This document shows, piece after piece, positions 1-11,054 of a stretch of 64,000 bases of DNA. The stretch lies in contig OZ018417.1 of the NCBI GenBank assembly GCA_963969595.1, forward strand, positions 18,788,501-18,852,500, read 5' to 3'. The notes beneath the pieces are model-generated. The model saw only the letters and a program-made list of their open reading frames with translations. It had not been told where the DNA came from and made no database searches. The position numbers and the translations under genes are program-made. The stretch is from Neckera pumila (lineage: Eukaryota; Streptophyta; Bryopsida; Hypnales; Neckeraceae). How positions within the stretch are numbered: position 1 is the stretch's first letter; the number at the start of each line of letters is the position of its first letter.

Positions 1-755
1 TTCATGACATTTGGAAATATGACTAAAAAAGTTATGGCCTAATATGTTACTTTTTTTTTAAATAGGCCGTCTGGGCGGATAAGAACAAATCACTTTTTTC
101 GAAAACAAAAATTTGAAATTGATTTTTTAGAGTTATATACACATGGAAAGCTTTGAATCATTCCATTTTGATCAATGAGTCAAAAACTATGAGGATTTTT
201 TGTTTGCAGGCAGTTATGGAATCTCTACTCTAAAATAAAATTTGAAGTCCTTTATTTTATTCAATTTTTAATTTTTTTTGAAAGAAACAAAATCGTAGGA
301 TGTAAATTTTTTGTTACAACATTGCAACCATTGGGATTGGCTTTTTGAATCATTCTCTACTACTATCTACTTACTATTTTTTTCCTATATTGATTGTACA
401 ATTCCAAATGATGTGAAATTTTTCAAGCATGTCGCCAACTTGTCTAGGGGAGAGAATCCTAAGAAGAAAACACCATTTTGGACATTTTTTCACATAAAAG
501 TGAGGTTGTGAAGTGCAGCTGCTCTGTTTTTCACAGGGCCAAAAAAATGATTTCAATGAATTTGAATTCTTTTATCTTGCAATCCATGTGGTGGAAAATT
601 CTGAAAATTTTACCACATGTTCTCAAGTCAGCATAATACAAGATCCTATGGTTGCTTGTGCCAAAAAAAGCTTTTTTTTCAAAAATTTGGTATTTGTTCT
701 AAAAATGGCAATTTTGAGATTTTTAGATGAAAACATAGTCATAAAACTTTAGGGG
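1..755 (-). mobile_element. TTAA-flanked MITE (family T), cut by window edge
   Basis: The piece ends in CTTTAGGGG followed by TTAA (756-759). Its interior matches, in reverse, the copies at 2317-3235, 23294-24132, 52638-53584 and 60218-61140. Shared landmarks include the stretch about a gradually diverged poly-A/T run and the terminal block reading (reverse strand) CTAAAGTTTTATGACTATG. No coding capacity is seen. The other terminus lies outside the window. Confidence 0.8.
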
Positions 756-758
756 TTA

Positions 759-1172
759 AGGTAGGAGGCTCTAAAACTGCATGGCCATTTAAAACCACCC
801 CTATAAATGGCTATGAAATGGACATGAGGTGTTTCTAAAATTGACCTCTATAGTCATTGAATGAATCGAGGAAAAAAATATTATTAATTGCAAAAGTCAA
901 TCATTCTCTTAGCTTTCCCTGTCTTTCTTTAGAATTGTAAGCAACTGAATGGTTTATGGAAGACCTAGGGTCATAAATAGTCACCAACAACACAACTTGT
1001 TTGAAACTTCATAACTAATTTAGTAAAGCTTTGAAAAATATGAAACCACTTGTGTTAAATTCCTCATCTATTTTTCTAAGTCGGAAAAATGAGCTAAAAA
1101 TATTCCTATCTAAGTAAATACATGAAAAGGGTGAATCCGCCCTTAAATGAGCGGTTTCTGAGCCTCCCACTT
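759..1172. mobile_element. TA-flanked MITE (family M)
   Basis: The left end is AGGTAGGAGGCTC preceded by TA; the right end is GAGCCTCCCACTT followed by TA. It is about 85% alike by eye to 58608-59018 over its whole length. The left TA lies inside the TTAA duplication of the neighbouring family-T element. No ORF of note. Confidence 0.8.
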
Positions 1173-1269
1173 TACAAGAAAGGGTTACAATCCAAATGCA
1201 CCATGACTTTTCCAATGCCTCTACCATATCCATGCCGATGACAAAATTGACAACCTCAATACCAAGTTA

Positions 1270-1609
1270 AGGTAACAGGCTCTGAAATCGCACAGGTTCT
1301 AAAATTGCCCACCTTACTCAAATGTACACTACTTGTACATGTTTCTTTTTCATAGCCTTTAGCAATGTACAAATAGTGTACATTTAGGGGGTGGGTGATT
1401 TTAGAGCCTTATGCCACTTCAACTTAAAATTTTGAAAGCTCCGAAAAACTAATTCTAGAAAGCTCCAAAAAATATGAAACGACGGCATAGGTTAGATGCC
1501 AATTCCTCTTGCCTTTCAAGGAAAATTTACTGAAAATTATTTCAAGAAACTTCGCCTCCCCAAAATTCACTTTCAGCTCTTAAATGGGTGATTTCAGGAC
1601 CTGTTACCT
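1270..1609. mobile_element. TA-flanked MITE (family M)
   Basis: The ends are AGGTAACAGGCTC and its near-complement GACCTGTTACCT, each bordered by TA. The interior carries the family block 'CAAAAAATATGAAACGAC' near the right end, shared with 5519-5822 and 11551-11875. Confidence 0.8.
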
Positions 1610-2312
1610 TATACCCAAATTATGTGCAGCTCAGCAATATAGTTTGGTCCTTGCAGATAGTCTCCATAATTGACAAAGATGCGCACCACTTTAGACTGTC
1701 ATTGCTGGCTACTGGTAACTTATACTGGCCCAATTTTCGTGGAAGACATTGCAATGCTTAGGTGTCATTCCACCTTGATATTATTCTCATGTATTGGTTT
1801 TTGTGGCATACCATAACATTGGTTATGTTACCAATGACGCAGGGGTCCCTTTGGCATGCATCCTTGAAAAAGAGAACCCGTACACTGAACAAAATTGTCT
1901 TACTTGGGTCTTCTCAGCCAACCCTAATTCTTAAACTAACTGATAGTAAGTCCCTTCTAAGAATCTAGCTAAGTATAATACCTTCTCGGCATGGAGGGGA
2001 TCATTGCTTGGTTATACAATGTTATTTAACTTGGAGAGTAAGGTATGGTGATGTATAGAGTGTTATTTTCATGCACACACGTCAATCCTATTATCCACCT
2101 CAGACTGAATCGTGCATAAAGAACTGGGCATGCATCACCAAGGTACTCTTATAGGGTGATGAAAAGGTAGGGTATAACTTTGGATGAGGCCAAGAAGTGC
2201 CATCCGTGGATGACTTTCAAGGTTACTATAGAAATGAAGAATGCACCTGTGTTAGTTCATAAATTAGATCATTTTTGACAAAGTATTAGTAATAGTTCTT
2301 GTCCTTTTAGAG
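1610..2312. other. no recognisable feature
   Basis: Unique-looking AT-rich DNA between two MITEs. One 68-codon ORF on the + strand has no composition or splice context that supports a gene. Confidence 0.5.
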
Positions 2313-2316
2313 TTAA

Positions 2317-3235
2317 CCCTAAAGTTTCATGACTATGTAATCACCAAAAACGCTCCAAAACTGCCATTTCTAATACAACTACCAAATTTTGGGAAAAAAA
2401 CAATTTTTGACACAAGTAACCGTAGGATCTTGTAGTATAATATTTCGAAAGCATGTGGTAAAAATTTCAGAAAATTCCACCGTATGGATCATAAGATATA
2501 AGCATTCAAAGTCTTGAAAACCATTTTTTCAATTCTGCGAAAATCCGGGCAGCTGCACTTTCCAAGCTCACTTTTCATGGAAAAATGCCGGTAAAGGTGG
2601 TGCTTCTTTGAATTCAGTTTCCTAAACAAGTTGTCTCTATGGTTGAAAAATTTCACATCATTTGGAATTGTACAACATATAGGAAAACAATAGTAAGTAG
2701 GAAGAAGTAGAAAATGATTCAAAACACTAAATTGTTAAAAATTTAATTATGGAATTTAAAAATGTCAATCCCAACGGTTGTAATGTTGTAATAATCAATC
2801 TAAATCCTAGGATTTTTTTTTTTTCAAAAATATTGAAAGTTGAGTTAAATAAACGACTTTAAAGGTTTTTTTAGTGTAGACAATCTATAACTGTCCTCAA
2901 ACCCAAAACCCTCGTAACTTTTGACTCATTGACTGAAATGGAATGACTCAAAGCTTTTTAAGTATATATAAATGTAGAGAACCAATTTCAAAAAAAAACT
3001 TCCGGAAAAAATGATTTTTTCTGATCTGCCCAAATTGCCCAGTTACAAAAAAAATAACATATTAGGTCACAACTTTTGACTCGTATTTCAAAATGTCATG
3101 AAACTTGGTACACATGACAATATTCCTCGTCCCACCTTCTATTAAAATTTCAGCCTCAAATATAGATATCTCTATTCACACATATCTGCCCAAAATTTCT
3201 ATACAACCAAAAAACGCATGTTGGTCCTTTAGGGA
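2317..3235 (+). mobile_element. TTAA-flanked MITE (family T)
   Basis: 919 bp flanked by TTAA (2313-2316 and 3236-3239). The left end is CCCTAAAGTTTCATGACTA and the right end GTTGGTCCTTTAGGGA. It is nearly colinear with 60218-61140. No ORF long enough for a transposase, so it is non-autonomous. Confidence 0.88.
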
Positions 3236-3239
3236 TTAA

Positions 3240-3898
3240 CCACAAAATGTTGTTTGGATGACATCTCCAAATAGTGTAAGATGGGGGAAACAAAATTCAT
3301 CCAATTTTTTTGGGAAGTTGCATGAGTACATTTTCAATTAAATAGTATTGCAAATTTCCTCATTATTGTACTGTTGACTTTTCTAAAAAAGAAGATGCTT
3401 AATCTACAAATTTTCCTTGTAGTCTATTTGGGCCATTTTTTGCTATTTATTCTTCATGTGAAATTTTGCCATAAAAATGATATTTTTTAAATTTGAATCC
3501 AACTAATGAAATGACGCTTATCAAGCTTAGTTTCTACTCTAACTGAATATTTGAAAAATTCATGATTTTCAATATTTTATAGCAATATGATCTTTAGGCC
3601 TATAACCATAGTTTCTTTAGAATGACAAGGTAACTTTGGCTTATACCATAGTAATTTACATTTTATTATACATCTATGGTGAAAATTTCAGATTTTTTGA
3701 GTATATTCTAAATTTGATATGAATTTTTTTCATTCAAAAAAATTTCATAGTAATTTCAAATTCTACCCCTCCAAAATTGAAATTTTATGATTAATAGTAG
3801 ATGTATGGCTATCTAAGGAAAATAAATATAAAAAAATTTCATTCATATATAGTTGCTAAATAGCAATAAAAAAGTGATGGACAATGAGGCTTGAATTC
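3240..3898. repeat. family-C repeat, starts at a family-T TTAA
   Basis: It matches 6762-7290 in reverse and 38650-39420 directly. A shared landmark is the 'GATTTTCAATATTTTATAG' block near the middle. In the 6762 copy the end is CCCCTAAATGACGG after TTAA, so this looks like a third TTAA family that has lost one end here. Confidence 0.6.
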
Positions 3899-3901
3899 AA
3901 T

Positions 3902-4096
3902 ATAATAAAATCTCTCCTAGTGCATAGTCTCGGGACTATGCACTAAGAGAGGTTTATGCAGTTGGAGAAGTTTTGCACTGAACTCTAGCTAACGTGGTCT
4001 CTCACTATGGGGTCTCTAATTACTGTTCACAAATAAATGTTTTAAAGTACTACCTCTCTTACTGCATATTTTGCACTAAAAGAAGTTCTACTATAA
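3902..4096. mobile_element. small MITE with terminal and internal inverted repeats
   Basis: The ends TATAATAAAATCTCTCCTAG and (complement of right) TATAGTAGAACTTCTTTTAG are related. A tight hairpin lies at 3912-3951: 18-bp arms with one mismatch and a TCGG loop. Confidence 0.5.
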
Positions 4097-4208
4097 TCAT
4101 AGGCCTACCCTTCCAAAGTTAAGAGGAATTTCAAATATAATCTATACAAGAATAAATATTTCATTTCAATTCATTGTTTGTTCACACTTAAGCTATATTC
4201 ACACTAGA

Positions 4209-4374
4209 GGGAATACCATTACAAAATACTTCAGCCCTCTAGAAGGCTGCTAAGGTATTGATTTTAGGCACCTCTATGGTGCAATTACAAAATGAATAAA
4301 AAATTACTAAAAAAATAAAAAATTGACGTAGCATTGATGTGGCACTACTAGTACTACGTCAACACCCAAATTTA

Positions 4375-4419
<45 letters not shown>

Positions 4420-4511
4420 TTTTTTTAAATTCTGATTTTGAATTTTTTCCATAATTGCACGGGTATGCGGAACGCCTTCTGGAGGGCTAAATTTTTTTGT
4501 AATGTTTCCCC
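4209..4511. mobile_element. MITE with AAT microsatellite core
   Basis: The left end GGGAATACCATTACAAAA mirrors the right end TTTTTGTAATGTTTCCCC. Both continue into a block around AGCCCTCYAGAAGGC. The centre is an AAT run and an A/T-rich tract. No gene. Confidence 0.65.
4375..4419 (+). repeat. (AAT)n microsatellite
   Basis: About 15 uninterrupted AAT units inside the MITE at 4209-4511. Confidence 0.95.
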
Positions 4512-4639
4512 TTTCAAAAGAACAACTTTCATCCTATCATTCTAGTGAGATCAAGGGGTCATGATAACTTCTTTGTATTTCCGTCCAAACTCAACCTTTC
4601 CTTATGGTTGAGGTTATTTAATCCTTCAAAGGGCTAAGA

Positions 4640-4960
4640 TATCACCCATTGATACAAATGTATTGTAACCAAGGAAATATTTTCAATGTGAGGGTCAAAT
4701 AGCAAAATCTAATTACATTAGGGGAGATTTGAGGGCAAGGGAGGGCCGTTTTAAACATGTTCCCCTGTTCTAAACCAGCATTAATGTTGTTAGATTTTCT
4801 TTTCAAAAAACAAAATAAAACAAAATTTGCAAAAGTGAATTTTTTTTTTTTAAATTTTAAATATTTTATTTCTTCAAAAAATCTGACTTGGCACTCTCTT
4901 GACCACGTCAGATTGTACATGTGGCACAGTTCCTAGGCTGGGAACGTATTGGGAATGAGC
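4640..4960. repeat. interspersed repeat, relative at 30110-30440
   Basis: It shares with 30110-30440 a GAGGGCC...GTTCCC block, an A/T-rich centre, GACCACGTCAG and a 'GGGAACG' block in the same order. It is probably a degenerate MITE; its ends are not defined. Confidence 0.5.
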
Positions 4961-4984
4961 TAGGAACTTGCAATTTTCTTTTGG

Positions 4985-5260
4985 CTCCAAATTTATTCTA
5001 ATGACAACAAAGATATATCTATTTTACAAAATTTAGACATTGTCACCCTAACATTGAAATCTTTATAGAGAGAATTTTGAAACCTTTTTGGAGATGCTTA
5101 TTGACAGAAAGATGACCATATGGAATTGAATTAAAAAACTCATCACTAATGTTTTTTAATTAATTATCATGTAAAGTCATGAATATTAAATGAAATAATT
5201 AATCAAAAATGGAGGTTTCCTTTTTTGAAATTGAAATTTGATTGCATATGTGTTAAGTTT
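4985..5260. repeat. degenerate arm of the 25.7-26.8 kb palindromic element
   Basis: It resembles the right arm of the palindrome at 25682-26802, for example 'ATGTAAAGTCATGA' against 'ATGTAAAACCATGA' and 'TGGAATTGAATTAAAAAA' against 'TGCAATTGGATTAAAAAA'. Only one arm is present and it is heavily mutated. Confidence 0.5.
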
Positions 5261-5379
5261 CGGAAGGATAGGATAGGGTGACTTTGAAAGGCTTTGCAAC
5301 AGGTTTTGTTCTAAAAGGTTGTAGTAGTGGTAGTGGTAGAGACATAAAAATCACACTTATTGTTCCAACTTAGAGAAGA

Positions 5380-5475
5380 AAAGATATTGAATATTCAAAG
5401 TTTTTATGAATTAGAAAATTAGAATATTAGTTTTACTATTATTTTGGTTGTGACAACAACACAATGAGACACACT
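5380..5475 (+). repeat. R-repeat tail fragment
   Basis: It holds the AT-rich tail (ATTCAAAGTTTTTATGAATT, then TTAGAAAATTAG, then GACAACAACACA) of the R repeats at 14106-14570 and 17621-17975. The GC-rich head is missing. Confidence 0.6.
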
Positions 5476-5518
5476 AATTTGAAGTTGAAGGAAAGTGGAC
5501 CGTGAGAATTTGAGACTA

Positions 5519-5822
5519 AGGTAGTCTGCTCTAAAAGGGAGCGTGCTCTAAAAGCAATCATGACACAAAAGTACATATTGCTTTCTTCAATGTACTAACA
5601 ATATACATTTCAAAAGGTGGTCGATTTTAGTGACCACTCCGTGTCAACTTCAAAAATTTGTAACTAATTCCACAAGGGTCCAAAAAATATGAAACGACTT
5701 AGATTAGATGCCAATTCTATTTTTCTTCCTACAAAAAAATTTACCAAATTATTTTTCAAAGAATTTAACTTCCTCAGAAAGGCAATCAGCTCTTAAATGG
5801 TCAGTTTCAGAGCAGACTACCT
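5519..5822. mobile_element. TA-flanked MITE (family M)
   Basis: The ends are AGGTAGTCTGCTC and GAGCAGACTACCT, a perfect 13-bp inverted repeat bordered by TA on each side. It is closely related to 8017-8322, which lies in the other orientation. Confidence 0.88.
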
Positions 5823-5824
5823 TA

Positions 5825-6566
5825 CAGTAGAGGAAATGAACCGATAAGCTGAGGATGCAACTGGTGCCCTCGGAAACTCCGCAGCTCCTTCTACAAATAC
5901 ACAAAAGTACACAAAGAGGAGGCAACTGAAATAAGAAGGGCAGCTCCAAAAGCTTCCAGAAAGCTGGGTAGGTCCACCTTTACTTGCTTTCTGCTGGTGC
6001 GCGTGTCTTATGAGGACGTCAGTCTGCCACAATTTGACAATCGCTTCTCTCTTTCTCGGAATCTGTGATGGACCTTTGTTCTCTGAGAGAATGGCAGTTG
6101 TGTCCTTCCTAAGGTAGACAAGCCTATTACCACCCTGATTTGCAATCTGAGTATATTGGAGCCAATTCCAAGAAGGGCATGTATTTTTCAGAGGTGTGCG
6201 TGCAAATCAAACCCAAGTGGAATTATAATTTTTCAATCAAAATTGTAATTTCTGTGAATTTTTGAAAGTGTCAACCCTGAAATTACAAAACCACTTGTAG
6301 ACTGGAGTCATAAACATCATACCAACAACCCATAACCCCCCTTCCATGTATCTATTAGCACGTAAGTATAGACCAATGAAAAATTGACACATTAGTCTTG
6401 GTGATATCAATGTTCTGATTTTGTCAGGAAAGTGAGTGGAGTTGGATGAGTGTAGTGACGGAGATGGGGCCAAAACTAGGATGGCGGAAATAGGAAGCTG
6501 GCGGCTTTAGGCTGGTTTACCTTAAATGAGCACAAAAAGAGTGGCTATTTGGCCATGCAATCAACT
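5825..6566. other. no recognisable feature
   Basis: Moderately GC-rich intergenic DNA. The overlapping short - strand ORFs here share no conserved motif that I can name. Confidence 0.45.
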
Positions 6567-6568
6567 TA

Positions 6569-6705
6569 AGGTAGTATGCTCTTAAAGCGACCATTTAAGC
6601 CTACCTAACTCAACATTGACAGTAGAACATACTTCAAGCAACATGTCAATCCTTCCTAGATAGGGGTTGCAATTAGAACACGGTTGGTTTTAGGTGTAGT
6701 TACCT
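6569..6705. mobile_element. short TA-flanked MITE (family M)
   Basis: 137 bp. The left end is AGGTAGTATGCTC and the right end GTGTAGTTACCT, bordered by TA. It is similar in size and layout to 30700-30837. Confidence 0.7.
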
Positions 6706-6761
6706 TATATTAACAACATTTCAGGAAACAAGCGTGAGCAACAAGATGATGAAATATTTAA

Positions 6762-7290
6762 CCCCTAAATGACGGACCCATGGCCATTGATTTCAAATCT
6801 CACTGTCCATCACTCAATTTGCTACTATTTTGCAACTAGATATGTATGAAAATTTTTATTTTTATTTTACAGAGATGAAAGTACACTTCTTCTTTACTTC
6901 CGAAAAAATTTAGATTTTTTTGTGAAAAATTAGAATTTTTTAAGAAAAAGTGAAGAAAAAACATATTAAATAGAAAAATATTTCAAAAAATCTGAAAATT
7001 TCACCATAAGTGTACATCACAATGACAAACATCATGGTGTAAACTCAATTTCCGTGTCATTCTATAATTAGAAAACAATAGACATTGAAAATACACCCAA
7101 TGTTCAAACTGCAATAAAATATGCAATATTAGGAATTTTTTCAAAATTCAAATTGGACTAGAAACTAGAATAGATGACCTTCATTTTGTTAGTTTGGCTC
7201 AAATTCAAAAAATATCATTTTTGTGGAGAAATTTCATATTTAAAGCAAGGAACAACAACTTCCCAAAATACTCTAAAATAGTTTATTTTG
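6762..7290 (-). mobile_element. family-C element with TTAA/CCCC end
   Basis: It begins TTAA then CCCCTAAATGACGGACC and continues with sequence matching 3240-3898 and 38650-39420 in reverse. The far end has decayed, so its limit is approximate. Confidence 0.6.
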
Positions 7291-7412
7291 TGATCCGTTT
7301 TTTTTAATAGCTTCTCATTGCTGTGAAGCAAAAATTGGAAAGAGTACAAACTCAATTGGATACTCTTCACAACCCAATGTGAAAGGTCAACAAGGAAAAG
7401 GAGGATGAAAAA

Positions 7413-7485
7413 ATGCTTTTGAATTCTCTTGGCTCAACTGTGTTGTCATCGGAACGCTACGGAATGGCGTCCGCGGCGTTCCAAG
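7413..7485 (+). CDS. candidate first exon, unidentified protein
   Basis: An ATG opens 24 codons plus one base and stops at a GT donor (CAAG|GTTAAT). The frame stays open for nine more codons upstream, so the true start could be earlier. Joined across a 130-bp intron with a strong pyrimidine tract (7486-7615) it continues in frame in exon 7616-7824. I do not recognise the protein. Base composition is more GC-rich than the surroundings, which fits coding DNA. Confidence 0.35.
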
Positions 7486-7615
7486 GTTAATTTCCAATTC
7501 TTGATGGCAATTCAAATGAGATTTCTAACACGCCTATGGATATGGGTTTTTTTTGTCTTTTTTCCCCTCCTTTCCTCTATTTGAAAGATCAAGTACCCTT
7601 CTATTAAAAGTGCAG

Positions 7616-7824
7616 GGAAAAAACCAAGGGACAAGAATCAGGGCCAATTTCCATGGAGGCCGGAACTGGAAGGGGAGTCCAGGTTGCCCATGGGCAACTG
7701 GACAGAAATTTTTGAGAAATGTTCACCCCGCATACACCTTGGGAGAAGACCTCCGGTCAAAGCTCCGATCCGTTCAGCGCTGTTTTGCCTTTTGCAGCGT
7801 TGGAGCCTGGAGGTCCAGTTCTAG
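7616..7824 (+). CDS. candidate second exon, unidentified protein
   Basis: It starts after TTAAAAGTGCAG and runs 69 codons to TAG at 7822-7824, giving a 93-aa product with the exon at 7413-7485. The product is basic and rich in Pro and Arg, for example MGNWTEIFEKCSPRIHLGRR. All three + frames are fairly open in this GC-rich patch, so the choice rests on splice phase. A further exon-like piece at 8349-8392 (AG on the left, GTAACT on the right) lies beyond a family-M MITE, so the gene may be longer or may be a relic. Confidence 0.35.
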
Positions 7825-8016
7825 ACCCCCTCCAAGCCCCCATGGAAACAAGTCCTCAGTCTAGATCCCAGAGACAATCCGGAGAAGGTGGTAGTACAGA
7901 CACATTTTGTTCAAAGGGAAATCACAGAGCACACAAGCATACCCTGAGGAATGAAATGCTTCGCAAGAGCAGAAAACATTGATGCCACATTAAAATCCTA
8001 TGCAATACTTTATGTA

Positions 8017-8322
8017 AGGTGGTATGCTCTTCAATCAACCATTTACGAGCTGATTGCCTTTTCGGGGAAGCTAACCTCCTTGAAACAATTTTCGGTAAAT
8101 TTTCATAGGAAGAAAAATAGAATTGGCATCTAACCAAAGTCATTTCATATTTTTTGGACCTTGGTGGAATTGGATACAAATTTTTAAAGTTGAAACACAG
8201 TGGACACTAAAACTGACCACCTCCTAAAATGTACATTTACTACTAGTACATTGAAGAAAGCAAAATGTACCTCTGTGTCGTGATCGCTTTTCAAACATGC
8301 TCATTTTTAGAGCAGACTACCT
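8017..8322. mobile_element. TA-flanked MITE (family M)
   Basis: The left end is AGGTGGTATGCTC and the right end GAGCAGACTACCT, with TA on both sides. It is near-identical in layout to 5519-5822 but inverted. Confidence 0.85.
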
Positions 8323-8324
8323 TA

Positions 8325-9195
8325 GTATGGAATGCTTGTGGGGAGCAGCTTCAAGGTTAGAATGTGATGCAAATGTACCCGAGAAGTGGCAGGTAACTTA
8401 GTGCCAATTCAACAGGATGGTGAGGTTGCGAGCAAGCCCATAGCTTCTCTACTGTAGCTTCTCTAGCGTTGAAGTGTTGTCTGTTCAATTCAGTGTATGG
8501 TCTATGGTATTGTCAGAAATACAGGATACAGTCATTGAATCAGTAGGCCTAGCAAACAATGGCCGGAAGAATCGGTAGTAGCCTTAAACTGCCAAATCTG
8601 CCTCAAAAAGAATGACTCAAAAATGAGCAAAATCATTCATACATTACTTTAATGGGAAGCTACAGATAAAATGGTCATAAAGTTCATCAAAGTGGACCAT
8701 CAAAATTAGAAAATCAAATTAAAACAGACACATACTCAAAATAAAATATCGACAAATATTGACAATGATCCCCATGATGTTAATGAGATTTGAAAAGCTA
8801 CTGCTTAGCAAGTGTAGAGACTCCTTCTACTTGCAAGTAACTTACGTTCAATGTTGCCTCTCTCAATCTATTATATTAAATACACATTGTCACGCAATCT
8901 GTCACAACCCGTTGTCACAAATATGATCACAATTTCATCCCCGATCTTATCATCAAATCATCCCAAATGTATTTCATCTCATTTTGTAAGACTTCGACTG
9001 GCTATCCTGTCCATATTCTCCTAAGTTCAATGTTATACTGCAACAAGTCTTTGCTAGTCCAAGACATCTATGTACAACATGCATGCATCATTGTATACAA
9101 AATTCAACATTCCTCAACTTTATACAAATTATACAAAAGTCCAAACAAACTTCCAAACCCATTGTGATGCTACAAAATGAAAAAGTCTGTCTGTG
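8325..9195. other. no gene recognised; probable 3' flank of the - strand HMA gene
   Basis: AT-rich DNA downstream of the stop codon at 9196-9198 of the - strand gene. It probably includes that gene's 3' UTR. Nothing else is recognised apart from the possible exon at 8349-8392. Confidence 0.4.
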
Positions 9196-9521
9196 TCAGT
9201 AATAGCTGTAGTATCTAGAAGGTCGGAACTCGTTGTCATACGACCGGCCATTATAAGGGTCATATAAAACAGCAGCAGCAGCACCATAGCCGGTGTATCT
9301 ACTTGGGTACAAATACATGTCGTCGTAAGAAGACAAAGACAAGAATCTCGCAGCACGATTGCCATATAGAGCCGGCACAATTATGTCAGAAGGCTCCACA
9401 ACTCGGATCAGAGCTGCTTCGCCAACGGCTTGACACACGAGGTCGATGATTGAATGGGGGCTCAATCGTGTGGAGACCACCACCGTGCTGTCTGGAATAT
9501 CACAAATCACATTGTACACAC
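9196..9521 (-). CDS. HMA-like protein, last exon
   Basis: This exon encodes the second half of an HMA (heavy-metal-associated) fold and a Tyr-rich tail. It starts after TTTTTGCAG (523-522 as AG) in phase 1, completing a Gly codon, and reads VYNVICDIPDSTVVVSTRLS, the beta-strand region typical of plant HMA/HIPP proteins. A helix region follows, then a tail rich in Tyr, Ser and Gly ending SRYYSYY and a stop; 107 codons in all. The paralogue's exon at 37309 begins at the same place in the fold with the same phase. The open frame continues upstream into the intron, but that part has no HMA similarity. A metallochaperone-like or protein-binding role is inferred from the family only. Confidence 0.8.
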
Positions 9522-9840
9522 CTGCAAAAAGCCGCGAGTAGTGGCAGCAAATTTTTATCCTAAACTTTTCAAATATATTTGAGATTGTTGCCGTACGTAC
9601 AATTGGTAGCATTATTCTGAATTGTATGAACACACATGTAAGGGAAGAGGAAAATGATCCTTGAAATTCACATGAGTCAAGAGTCCATCTGAATGGCAGC
9701 CCATGTGATGGTTGAGAACAACTATCCAAAAGAATGTGTTCAAAATCTTCAGTTGGTGAGCATAGTTTAAGCCATAAAATAAATAGGTAATTTTTGATAA
9801 TTTTCCACAATAACTGCACGAAAATTGTAGTTCCACTATA

Positions 9841-11054
9841 AGGTAGGAGGTCCATAAAGTGCTTAGGCTCTAATAGCGTCCTTTAATGTAGAGGTACATT
9901 TTGCTTTCTCATTGTATTAGCAAGTTACATTTTAGAAGGTAATGACTATTATGTTTTAACCCCTAAAGGACCAAGGCCTTTTTTCTGCCAAAAAACACTT
10001 AAAACTACCATTTCTATAACAAAGAGTAAAAAAAATTGAAAATTATTATTTTTGCACATCTAAACGTAGGATCTTACACCTAACTAGTATGGTAATGTGT
10101 GGAAAAAATTTCAGAATTTTTGACCGCATAGATTGCAAGATATCTGCGTTTAAAGTGAAAAAAATAAGTTTTTCAGCACATTGTGGGACTAGATTTTATG
10201 ACTTTGAACATTTTTAACTTAAATTTTTTGCACTACAAAGTTTTGAGCTTTTAATCTTTGTAGTAGAAAATTGAGTTGAGAATCTAGGAAGAAAAAAGAA
10301 ATTCAAAAAAACTTAGTTCTCTTTACTAAAAAAATTGTTAAGTAGAAGTAGGTACAAGATAGAATGAAAATCTAAAATCTAAAATATTAATATCTTTTAT
10401 ATGGAATTAAAATGCACTAATTCCAATGGTGAGATTATTCTAGCAAAAAAACTAAACCTTGTGGAACTATTTTTTTTGAAAATTTGTTAAAATTGTATTC
10501 AGAAATGAATCCTAGAAGTTATTTTTTTTAGGAAGATGCTCTAAGTGCCCCCAAAACAAGATTGTCCATAACTTTCTCATAAAAAGTCCAAATGAAATGA
10601 ATCAAATCTTCCCACATAGATAAAAATGTAATCTATAAGAAAAAAAATTAAAAAAAAAAAAAAAAAGTGCAAAATTTTTTTTGCTACCCCCGTCCCCTAT
10701 TTTGAGGTTATTTGGGCATAACTTTTTTTCCCGGGCACCGATTGAGGAAAAAAATTATATTCCCACAAAGCTTAGAAATTTTCCTATTTTCAAAAAAAAT
10801 TCCAAAAAATCATAACAAAAATTCAGCTTGTAGGTACTTGCCCGAAATCCCATTTGTCCTCCGAAGGGACAATCAATGGTCCTTTAGGGGTTAAATTCAA
10901 AACTTCATAACTAATTCCATGAAGATCCAAAAAATATGAATTGATTTGCATTAGACGCCAATTTTATTTGTCTTTCAAGGAAAATTTTCAAGAAGTCTAC
11001 CTTCCCAAAAGTAATTTCTAACTCTTAAATGGGCGCTTTATGAACCTCTTACCT
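9841..11054. mobile_element. TA-flanked MITE (family M) split by a TTAA MITE
   Basis: The left part 9841-9955 and the right part 10895-11054 together form one family-M element with AGGTAGG and CTTACCT ends bordered by TA. The family-T element at 9960-10890 sits between two TTAA copies. Uninterrupted family members such as 5519-5822 run straight through this point. The whole lies in the last intron of the - strand HMA gene. Confidence 0.85.
9960..10890. mobile_element. TTAA-flanked MITE (family T2), nested
   Basis: 931 bp with ends CCCCTAAAGGACCAAGGCC and GGTCCTTTAGGGG, flanked by TTAA (9956-9959, 10891-10894). It is colinear with 53589-54534, for example the shared start of the interior 'TTTTTCTGCCAAAAAACA'. 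No transposase ORF. Confidence 0.9.

Noticed and set aside
7719..7982. 87-codon + ORF overlapping the candidate exon at 7616-7824
   Set aside because: Alternative frame in the same GC-rich patch; the spliced frame was preferred. I cannot exclude this one.
9522..9855. N-terminal half of a 219-codon - strand ORF ending in the HMA exon
   Set aside because: It reads through the intron; HMA likeness starts exactly after a splice acceptor and continues in the exon at 11930-12002.
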